A stretch of DNA of 5,331 bases, taken from the NCBI GenBank assembly GCA_016735415.1, contig JAERRP010000879.1, positions 1-5,331 on the forward strand. The letters are read 5' to 3'. Below the pieces are notes generated by a model. The model was given only the letters and a program-made list of their open reading frames with translations, made no database searches and was not told where the DNA came from. This document shows, piece after piece, positions 1 to 4,489 of this stretch (within the stretch, counting starts at the first letter, position 1; each line of letters starts with the position of its first letter). This DNA is from Desulfobacterales bacterium (GTDB taxonomy: Bacteria; Desulfobacterota; Desulfobacteria; Desulfobacterales; UBA5852). The position numbers and the translations under genes were made by a program.

Positions 1-14
1 GCCGTCATATCGGG

Positions 15-1079
15 TTATCCCAAAAGGCGATAAAAAAAATTTCCCAGAGGAAGAAAGGCTCTACCTGGAACCCATTTGCACAAATCCATGACGACCTTGC
101 GGTGAAACCTGCCGTAATCAGTATGCCTGCATGTCATGGATTCCGGGAAAAGCAGTTCAATCAAATCAATTTCCCTGGTTCCCCATCGTCTTTTGAAGTC
201 GATTAGACCCTTGTTTTGTGCTGGGGTTCGTCCAAAATCAAAGATAGAGAAACCTTCCTGTCTGGCATTTTTTATAGCATTCCAGAAAAGCAAGTGATTG
301 GGTCGTAAATGCATATACCTGTCATCTACGACCGAATACTCGCAGGATACTCTTCCTTTGAATTTGAAACACATTACGGCAGCAACATTTCGGTCATTCT
401 TTTTTGCAAGCAGCAGCGAGATCATATTTAAAGAATGTAGTTTTTGCCAGATATTTTGTATGAAAGCGTACGGATGAGGTGGGAGGCAAAGGCGTCTTCG
501 GCTGTTTATATGTAATCGATAAAACTCTTTTAGATCCGTCTCGTCTTGTGCCTCGTAAACTTCCAAGCCCACCTTTTCTGCTTTGCGGATACGCTGCCTA
601 ACAGTCGTTCGGTGAAAACTACGCTTCAGTTCCTGAGAAGATTTGTTTAAGGCAATGTAATGGTGCTTGTAATTGCACTGAAGGCACGAAAGGCCGTCGT
701 TGACGAACTTGCCGGCCTGAAAAACACGAATTTCTAAATAATTACAGTGCGTCTTTTCTTTTAGCATCTTGGCGGCCTCAGATAAATGGATGAATTCGTC
801 TTTGGAGTTTACCAGCGGATCGCAGAGAGTGGCAAACGGCAAAGAGACCAAACGGTTTCCGGTGATCCAGCTATTTACCTGGAAAAGAGGAAGCGCTGCC
901 CTTATATTGCCTGTAGCCTTTTCCTTGAGGCATAAATAGTGGGGCCTTAAATGTTTAAAGCTGGCTTCGAGGATCTCTTTCCAGACGCTCATCTGACATA
1001 TCCATCCAAAAGGATGGCCAGCGACAAAGTGGTCCCATTGTTCATCCACAGAGGGGTCGCATATCTTGACATCAAGCAT
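15..1079 (-). CDS. FemAB-like GNAT-fold acyltransferase, 354 aa
   Basis: This is a complete ORF from ATG to TAA. The protein looks like the FemAB / double-GNAT family, whose members transfer an acyl or aminoacyl group to cell-wall precursors or polysaccharides in the cytoplasm. Two GNAT-like halves fit the sequence, roughly residues 1-150 and 155-315. They are linked by the basic segment FHRTTVRQRIRKAEKVGLEV (residues 155-174), typical of the family. The second half ends in the hallmark block IFDFGRTPAQNKGLIDFKRR (279-298), followed by WG. The tail (about 330-354, with WVPGRAFLPLGNFFYRLLG) is amphipathic, as in PEP-CTERM/exosortase-associated FemAB proteins. Length is normal. No clear Shine-Dalgarno precedes the ATG, but the N-terminus aligns with family starts and no better start is visible. 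Its composition is more AT-rich than the genes on the right, suggesting separate ancestry. The substrate cannot be deduced; true peptidoglycan bridge synthesis is less likely than a role in polysaccharide or envelope modification. Confidence 0.85.
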   Translation of the reverse strand: MLDVKICDPSVDEQWDHFVAGHPFGWICQMSVWKEILEASFKHLRPHYLCLKEKATGNIRAALPLFQVNSWITGNRLVSLPFATLCDPLVNSKDEFIHLSEAAKMLKEKTHCNYLEIRVFQAGKFVNDGLSCLQCNYKHHYIALNKSSQELKRSFHRTTVRQRIRKAEKVGLEVYEAQDETDLKEFYRLHINSRRRLCLPPHPYAFIQNIWQKLHSLNMISLLLAKKNDRNVAAVMCFKFKGRVSCEYSVVDDRYMHLRPNHLLFWNAIKNARQEGFSIFDFGRTPAQNKGLIDFKRRWGTREIDLIELLFPESMTCRHTDYGRFHRKVVMDLCKWVPGRAFLPLGNFFYRLLG

Positions 1080-1169
1080 TATTTAAGTATCCAACTTATC
1101 GCAAATTTGTCTTTGCTACGGATAGCGGCACTTCACACTCGATCTGCCGCCGCTGAAAACCTGACATAT

Positions 1170-1658
1170 TCACTTCATCATGTTCGGAAGCCATAGAATG
1201 ATCTGGGGAAAAATCATACAAAGGGCCAGGCCGATGGCCTGGATAATGACAAAGGGTATAACCGATTTGTAAATATCCCCCATGGTGACCCCTTCGGACG
1301 CGACCCCCTTGAGATAGAACAGCGTGTAGCCAAATGGCGGCGTAATATAATCCATCTGGGCATTGATCAGGAATAGAATTCCAAACCACACGGGATCAAA
1401 TCCAAGTTTGGTGATGATCGGGATGAAAATCGGTACGCAAAGTAAAATGATCCCGATTTCATCAAGAAAAAGACCGAGGGCCACCAGAATCAACTGGATG
1501 CATATCATAATGATTCAGCGGTTGACGGCCAGACCAGTGACAAAATCTCGAACCAGATCATCACCGCCGACGGCAGAAAAAACGGATATGAAGCATCGCG
1601 CCCCGATCGTTATCCATAGGATCATGGCGGTAATTTTACCGGTTTCCAGCACCGCGTG
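1170..1658 (-). pseudogene. dctM: dctM-like TRAP transporter large permease, C-terminal remnant with internal TGA
   Basis: DctM is the large inner-membrane subunit of TRAP transporters, which use an ion gradient and a periplasmic binding protein to import organic acids. Reading minus-strand codons from about 1658 down to 1170 gives a continuous DctM C-terminus: LETGKITAMILWITIGA, then FSAVGGDDLVRDFVTGLAVN, then after one stop LFLDEIGIILLCVPIFIPII, LGFDPVWFGILFLINAQMDY, TPPFGYTLFYLKGV and a final NMMK. The break is a TGA at 1515-1517, exactly where relatives have Trp (NRW), which a single TGG to TGA change would explain. Only about 160 codons remain of a gene normally near 430, and family similarity fades upstream of ~1658. 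No partner small permease or binding protein is in view. The 112-codon piece starting with ATG at 1508 could still be translated, but it would lack most helices. The FemAB gene lies 90 bp downstream on the same strand and is not obviously related. The family call is strong; loss of function is inferred from the truncation plus the stop. Confidence 0.85.
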
Positions 1659-1770
1659 GCAAAATAAATAATAAACGCATCTATTCAGCACACGGATTTT
1701 GCGACCAATTCCAGGATCCGTATCCTGACAAAGGAATCAACATGGAACAGAAAGTCGATTGAAAAAGTTA

Positions 1771-1794
1771 GGGGCAAGGCACATGCCTTGCCCC
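1771..1794. repeat. Perfect palindromic stem-loop, REP-like
   Basis: The arm GGGGCAAGGC (1771-1780) and its exact complement GCCTTGCCCC (1785-1794) enclose the 4-nt loop ACAT; one more A-T pair (1770/1795) extends the stem. On the minus strand the stem is followed by TAACTTTTTC, so it could also work as a modest intrinsic terminator for leftward transcription. No gene lies just upstream on that strand to need it. GC-rich palindromes of this style are commonly dispersed in intergenic DNA of environmental proteobacteria, so a REP-type repeat is the preferred reading. Copy number cannot be seen from this window. Confidence 0.6.
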
Positions 1795-1926
1795 TTGGGA
1801 GGAGAGAAGGAGGCTGACCGGCTTGTTAAGGCCTTGTCGGGCAAGAGATACAGCAATAAGTGTGCCTAAATCGGGAAAATATAAATATTATAATAAAATC
1901 AAGTGATTACATCTTTATTTGAACTC

Positions 1927-1942
1927 TTGCGATGGGTCGCAA
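1927..1942. repeat. Small perfect inverted repeat
   Basis: TTGCGA (1927-1932) and TCGCAA (1937-1942) pair perfectly around the loop TGGG. It sits next to the AT-rich patch at 1874-1920. It could be a protein-binding dyad or chance; no role is assigned. Confidence 0.35.
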
Positions 1943-2077
1943 ACGGCCGAAAAGACAGAAATGATGACAGGGGTTGTCAAAAAAACAACGCTGAGAACGT
2001 GCGCAAGGCCACCCGGCGGGATGCATCGGCACTCAAAATGTGAAGCTATTATTACATGAGCCCTAAGGTCAATCTTT

Positions 2078-2109
2078 CGGACGCAGCTTGCCCGAGAGCG
2101 CTGCGTCCG
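2078..2109 (-). terminator. Stem-loop downstream of pilZ, possible terminator
   Basis: CGGACGCAGC (2078-2087) pairs perfectly with GCTGCGTCCG (2100-2109), giving a 10-bp GC-rich stem with a 12-nt loop. It begins about 20 nt past the pilZ stop codon on the minus strand, the right place for a transcript 3' end. It is followed there by AAAGATTG instead of a U-run, so it is a poor canonical intrinsic terminator. It may instead protect the 3' end or act with Rho. Confidence 0.5.
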
Positions 2110-2130
2110 CCGGCTGAATGGCGTGGGGGG

Positions 2131-2430
2131 CTACTGAAGGAAGCGCACCGCAATGCCCCCGCCGTCCAGGCGTATGATTTTACCATGCCGTTTGGACTCG
2201 CCCTGATTGATGGCAAACGGGCCGGCCACGATAACATCGCTCCCGACATTGAAACGGCCCCTGACCTGGATATAGGTGCCACCGGCGCTGAGATTCTTGA
2301 TGATCCCTTCGAAAAGCTGACGATTGGCAGCAAAATGTGTTTCTACGGAGCAGGCCGTGCGGGTGTGCCGGCGGGTATTGCGGGATTTTTCGATTCGGCG
2401 CCCGCTTCCTGGCGGTATTCGTTTTATCAT
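2131..2430 (-). CDS. PilZ domain protein (predicted c-di-GMP receptor), 99 aa
   Basis: This is a stand-alone PilZ domain protein, a cytoplasmic c-di-GMP receptor that usually tunes motility, adhesion or polysaccharide output by binding a partner. Both ligand-binding motifs are present: RxxxR as RRHTR (R20 and R24) and [D/N]xSxxG as NLSAGG (N46, S48, G51). The C-terminal strand GKIIRLDGGGIAVRF (83-97) is also typical. Length fits a single domain with a short basic N-terminal arm (residues 1-19) that closes over the ligand. The ATG at 2430 is preceded on the minus strand by GGTGA, complementary to the 16S rRNA 3' end, four bases upstream. An in-frame stop not far upstream leaves no longer ATG/GTG start. 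Upstream lie a TTGACA box and overlapping palindromes that may control it, and downstream lies a 10-bp hairpin. The neighbours do not reveal which process it controls. The plus-strand ORF over the same bases is a shadow. Confidence 0.88.
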   Translation of the reverse strand: MIKRIPPGSGRRIEKSRNTRRHTRTACSVETHFAANRQLFEGIIKNLSAGGTYIQVRGRFNVGSDVIVAGPFAINQGESKRHGKIIRLDGGGIAVRFLQ

Positions 2431-2434
2431 GGTA

Positions 2435-2626
2435 TCACCATTTATTTCGGCACGCGGTCAACACGGCAGGACGGTGGCCGCGGGAATCAGGAATTGTGCG
2501 CAGTGTCAAAAGAGGGATTCGGAACTTCAGGTTGATCAACCTTAAGGTTGAATCGCAGGATCGGATGTCAAGTCCCAATTCAAAAGATGCAGTCTTTTTA
2601 CCATAGTCGCCCGAAGATTGCATCAT
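2435..2626 (-). CDS. Doubtful small ORF directly upstream of pilZ, 63 codons
   Basis: This is a 63-codon ORF from ATG (2626) to TGA (2437-2435). I recognise no family. For it: its stop lies only four bases before the pilZ start (TGATACCATG), a spacing typical of translational coupling. It also shares the hexapeptide KKTASF with the next small ORF upstream, encoded with synonymous differences. Against it: there is no good ribosome binding site before ATG-ATG (only AAAAAAG), the C-terminal half looks like random composition, and the overlapping palindromes at 2529-2551 plus the TTGACA box at 2566-2571 lie inside it, so the stretch may be regulatory. Probably non-coding. Confidence 0.2.
   Translation of the reverse strand: MMQSSGDYGKKTASFELGLDIRSCDSTLRLINLKFRIPLLTLRTIPDSRGHRPAVLTACRNKW
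2529..2551. promoter_or_regulatory. Two overlapping perfect palindromes, operator-like
   Basis: Two perfect dyads share a central half-site: AGGTTGATCAACCT (2529-2542) and TCAACCTTAAGGTTGA (2536-2551). The result is three alternating copies of a 6-bp unit: AGGTTG, CAACCT, AGGTTG. This is the geometry of a tandem dimer-binding operator, or of two mutually exclusive RNA hairpins. It lies about 100 bp upstream of the pilZ start, on the downstream side of a minus-strand TTGACA box (2566-2571), where a -10 region would be expected. No known regulator consensus is claimed. Confidence 0.5.
2543..2571 (-). promoter_or_regulatory. Possible pilZ promoter, consensus -35 with weak -10
   Basis: A perfect TTGACA occurs on the minus strand (TGTCAA at 2566-2571). 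Seventeen bases downstream the hexamer is CCTTAA (2543-2548), a poor -10 that falls within the right-hand palindrome. A repressed or activator-dependent promoter would look like this, but the -10 is too weak for confidence. A second minus-strand TTGACA (2504-2509) has no acceptable -10. Confidence 0.3.
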
Positions 2627-2653
2627 CTTTTTTAACCGGGCGGCGCATAAAAT

Positions 2654-2902
2654 TCATGGCTTCTGCTCGGGTATCCGGCCAAGGGGTTGCACCCCGATCA
2701 CGGTGTCGATAAACGACGCTGTCTTTTTGTCTTCTGTTCGGTTCGCGCTACGACCCTGGTTTTGCTTCCAATGGGAATTGTCCTGCGCCACACCCGTGAA
2801 GATTGTATTGATGTTCACGCGTGCGCAAGAGGTTCTTGACCTTTCTTCCGTAAAGGCCGTATATAGCAGTCCGATGTCAGGTGATTCCGTATGTACGGCC
2901 AT
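2654..2902 (-). CDS. Doubtful small ORF, 82 codons
   Basis: This open frame runs from ATG at 2902 to TGA at 2654. No family is recognised and there is no signal peptide or membrane segment; the product would be hydrophilic. A weak AGGCGA lies about eight bases before the ATG. It shares KKTASF with the 63-codon ORF downstream, and the two 18-nt stretches differ only at third codon positions, a mild hint of coding or of an old duplication. Against it, the frame overlaps the best rightward promoter and leader hairpin, and a plus-strand frame over the same bases is equally open. Low confidence. Confidence 0.2.
   Translation of the reverse strand: MAVHTESPDIGLLYTAFTEERSRTSCARVNINTIFTGVAQDNSHWKQNQGRSANRTEDKKTASFIDTVIGVQPLGRIPEQKP
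2836..2865 (+). promoter_or_regulatory. Candidate sigma70 promoter for the PA2779/PA2778-like operon
   Basis: TTGACC (2836-2841) is separated by 18 bp from TATATA (2860-2865). With a start site near 2872 the transcript would carry a leader of roughly 140 nt before the first gene. It is the best rightward -35/-10 pair in the intergenic region. A nearer pair, TTGTTT and TTTTAA (2967-2995), is weaker and would put the start site on top of the ribosome binding site. Confidence 0.4.
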
Positions 2903-2917
2903 GGTTTCATCGCCTGA
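2877..2917 (+). other. Nested stem-loop in the predicted 5' leader
   Basis: TCAGGTGAT (2877-2885) pairs with ATCGCCTGA (2909-2917) over nine positions with a single G-U wobble. Inside it CCGT (2887-2890) pairs with ACGG (2895-2898). If the promoter at 2836-2865 is right, this structure starts within about five bases of the 5' end, where such hairpins often stabilise mRNA. It could equally be a DNA dyad. It matches no riboswitch class I know. Confidence 0.4.
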
Positions 2918-3010
2918 TCATGGGCACGGCACCTAGGGTGTGGACGCTTTCTTCCCACGATTCTGCTTGTTTTCGAAGTCTTTTACCATTTTTAACCCTG
3001 TGAGGTGATG

Positions 3011-3412
3011 ATGACTTTACGACCGTTTTACAAGCGTGTTGCCGGCTTTATCACATGTGTTCTGCTGTGCGGCCAAATTTTTACGGCGTCGGCCCAGGCG
3101 GCGCTTGTCAGCACAGCCCAGTCGGTACAGCATATCGAAAGTGAAGCGACCCGGGCCAGACTGATGGTGATGCTGGACCGTGACGACATCTGTCAGCAGT
3201 TGTCCCGCTGGGGGGTCGATCCGGAAGAAGCGCGGGCACGGGTCAATACTCTGACCGAGTCCGAACTGGCTGCCATGGCCGATCAAATCGAGTCGCTGCC
3301 GGCGGGTGGCGGGGCCCTGACACTTGCCATCGTTTCGGCCCTGATTGTTTTTCTGGTGCTGCTGTACACGGATATCGCGGGTTATACGGATGTATTTCCC
3401 TTTGTGCGCTGA
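3011..3412 (+). CDS. PA2779-family secreted, membrane-anchored protein, 133 aa
   Basis: This resembles the uncharacterised PA2779 family of Pseudomonas (DUF6627, from memory). An N-terminal signal peptide is visible: basic MTLRPFYKR, hydrophobic core to about residue 26, and likely cleavage after ASAQA (residue 30). The body carries the family-like stretch MLDRDDICQQLSRWGVDPEE, then LTESELAAMADQIESLPAGG (81-100), then a transmembrane helix at about 102-121 and the tail GYTDVFPFVR. The expected topology is a periplasmic body anchored by a C-terminal helix. Three in-frame starts abut (GTG 3005, ATG 3008, ATG 3011). GAGG at 3002-3005 sits five bases before ATG 3011 and overlaps the GTG, so 3011 is preferred. 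The gene ends six bases before the ATG of a PA2778-like peptidase, as in Pseudomonas, implying a shared operon and task. Molecular function is unknown. Confidence 0.85.
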   Translation: MTLRPFYKRVAGFITCVLLCGQIFTASAQAALVSTAQSVQHIESEATRARLMVMLDRDDICQQLSRWGVDPEEARARVNTLTESELAAMADQIESLPAGGGALTLAIVSALIVFLVLLYTDIAGYTDVFPFVR

Positions 3413-3418
3413 TTGAAG

Positions 3419-4369
3419 ATGTTCGTCCTAGCGGTGACTGTACGCCATATCCGCTTTCTGTTCCTTTTGACGGTAATATTACCGTTTTGTGCCTGCGCTC
3501 ACTTCGAATCGGGAGCGGACATGCCGGCCACGGCCAACCGGCCGGATCGATCCCGGATTGAAAGTGTCCCCTTTTTCCCCCAGGAAGACTACCAATGCGG
3601 CCCGGCCGCCCTGGCCATGCTGTTATCCTGGTCAGGGGCACAGGTGCCGCCGCAAGTCCTCGTCCATCAAGTCTATACGCCCTATCGCCAGGGCAGCCTG
3701 CAGCCCGGTATCATTTCCGCAGCGCGTCGCCACGGCCGTCTGGCCTTCGTTCTGAAAGGCCCGGAGGCGCTCTTGACCGAACTGACGGCCGGCCATCCCG
3801 TCATGGTTCTCCAGAACCGGGGTCTCAGCTGGCATCCGATCTGGCATTATGCCGTGGCGGTGGGCTATGATCGCCGAGACCTGAGGATGTTGCTGCATTC
3901 CGGTCGGTCGGCCTACCGCCCGGTGCAGTGGTCGCGCTTTCTCCATACCTGGAAACGCTCGAATTACTGGGGACTGGTGGTGCTGTCTCCGGGAACCCTC
4001 CCCGCAAGCGCCAATGAAGGCAGCTATTTCGAATCGGTGCTGGGATTGGAGGAGGCCGGACAGTGGCAGGGGGCGGTCGTGGCCTACGCGGCGGCATTGA
4101 ACCGTTGGCCGGCCAACCTGACCGCTCTGATCGGCATGGCCAACGGCCACATTGCCCTGGATGATTTCGCATCGGCGGAGGGGGCCCTGCGGGAAGCGGT
4201 ACGGTCCCACCCGCAGAGTGGTGATGCCGCCAACAACCTGGCCCACGTGCTGGTGCTGAGGGATAAACCGGGCGAAGCCCTGCCCTGGGCCCTCCGGGCG
4301 GTGGCCATCGGCGGACCCCACCGGGAAATCTATCGTCAGACCTTGAGGGAAATCGAAGCCATGCGCTAA
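3419..4369 (+). CDS. PA2778-family C39-like cysteine peptidase lipoprotein with TPR repeats, 316 aa
   Basis: This is a predicted exported peptidase paired with the upstream PA2779-like gene. The N-terminus has basic residues and a hydrophobic core (13-22). It ends in PFCACAH, where C26 is a plausible lipidation site although the lipobox (F-C-A-C) is imperfect. A C39-like papain-fold domain spans about residues 45-195: YQCGPAALAMLL carries the oxyanion Gln59 and nucleophile Cys60, and WHYAVAVGYD carries the catalytic His143. The usual later Asp of C39 enzymes is not evident; LLHSG stands there (H160). About three TPR units follow (roughly 202-234, 236-268, 270-303), probably for partner binding. 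Start choice: ATG 3419 is used. TTG 3413 directly follows the previous stop and GTG 3434 is also in frame; none has a good ribosome binding site, suggesting translational coupling. Whether it cleaves anything, and what, is unknown. The 283-codon minus-strand frame here is a GC-rich shadow. Confidence 0.85.
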   Translation: MFVLAVTVRHIRFLFLLTVILPFCACAHFESGADMPATANRPDRSRIESVPFFPQEDYQCGPAALAMLLSWSGAQVPPQVLVHQVYTPYRQGSLQPGIISAARRHGRLAFVLKGPEALLTELTAGHPVMVLQNRGLSWHPIWHYAVAVGYDRRDLRMLLHSGRSAYRPVQWSRFLHTWKRSNYWGLVVLSPGTLPASANEGSYFESVLGLEEAGQWQGAVVAYAAALNRWPANLTALIGMANGHIALDDFASAEGALREAVRSHPQSGDAANNLAHVLVLRDKPGEALPWALRAVAIGGPHREIYRQTLREIEAMR

Positions 4370-4380
4370 CCCTTTTAGCG
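4364..4380 (+). other. Short inverted repeat at the stop codon of the PA2778-like gene
   Basis: CGCTAA (4364-4369, containing the TAA stop) pairs with TTAGCG (4375-4380) around the 5-nt loop CCCTT. No U-run follows, so it is at best a weak transcript-end structure. A further small hairpin GGTG/CACC lies at 4382-4393. Confidence 0.3.
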
Positions 4381-4472
4381 AGGTGGTGTCACCGTTTCCC
4401 GAAACCCACCCCCACCGTCCGAATGCGACCCAGCGGTTGTGCAACTCGAAAACAGCGCCATCAGGATACATC

Positions 4473-4489
4473 GACAGGCACATGCTGTC
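4473..4489 (-). other. Short inverted repeat at the stop codon of tyrA
   Basis: GACAG (4473-4477) and CTGTC (4485-4489) form a 5-bp stem with a 7-nt loop; on the minus strand the stem starts inside the tyrA TGA stop. No T-run follows. The 118-bp convergent spacer 4370-4487 therefore has no clear intrinsic terminator for either gene. Confidence 0.25.

Larger units (their letters stand above)
1659..2130. other. Gene-free stretch with several inverted repeats
   Basis: I see no convincing gene here. The short ORFs lack family similarity and ribosome binding sites. Contents in order are: a fading dctM border, a perfect palindromic hairpin at 1771-1794, a purine-rich run around 1799-1813, an AT-rich patch at 1874-1920 containing TATAAT on both strands (for example 1889-1894) without a partnered -35 box, a 6-bp hairpin TTGCGA-TGGG-TCGCAA at 1927-1942, a weak 5-bp hairpin GTTGT/ACAAC at 1973-1989, and a strong hairpin at 2078-2109. 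The plus-strand ORF beginning at 2056 runs through the pilZ gene in antisense and is not believed. Confidence 0.6.
2431..3010. other. Divergent intergenic region between pilZ and the PA2779-like gene
   Basis: This is about 580 bp without a confident gene, lying between a leftward and a rightward gene and therefore expected to hold both promoters. It contains the palindrome cluster (2529-2551), the candidate leftward promoter (2543-2571), an AT-rich inverted repeat AAAAGATG/CATCTTTT (2582-2589 and 2624-2631), a small hairpin GGGGT-TGC-ACCCC (2683-2695), the candidate rightward promoter (2836-2865) and a structured leader (2877-2917). Overlapping small ORFs on both strands (minus 2435-2626 and 2654-2902; plus 2703-2936) are listed only as doubtful or rejected. 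Confidence 0.55.

Noticed and set aside
1096..1389. 97-codon minus-strand ORF overlapping dctM
   Set aside because: It is an alternative frame of the DctM remnant, whose own frame shows continuous family similarity here.
1515..1517. Selenocysteine reading of the TGA in dctM
   Set aside because: Relatives have Trp here, not Cys; no SECIS-like hairpin is apparent just downstream; and the gene is truncated anyway.
2056..2535. 159-codon plus-strand ORF across pilZ
   Set aside because: The opposite strand carries both PilZ ligand motifs in order. The plus frame has no recognisable domain and no ribosome binding site.
2582..2633. AAAAGATG ... CATCTTTTTT as a rightward intrinsic terminator
   Set aside because: The stem is AT-rich with a loop of over 30 nt, and no plus-strand gene ends upstream of it.
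2703..2936. Plus-strand 77-codon ORF as a gene
   Set aside because: It starts with GTG without a ribosome binding site and overlaps the best promoter. Only a weak phosphatase-like snippet is visible, so it is kept as a finding and not a feature.
2431..3010. c-di-GMP riboswitch upstream of pilZ or the PA2779-like gene
   Set aside because: I looked on both strands for the conserved GEMM core blocks and found none in a sensible arrangement.
3632..4483. 283-codon minus-strand ORF opposite the PA2778-like gene
   Set aside because: It is a GC-rich antisense shadow with no family resemblance. The plus strand encodes a clear peptidase-TPR protein over the same bases, and no ribosome binding site precedes the minus frame.
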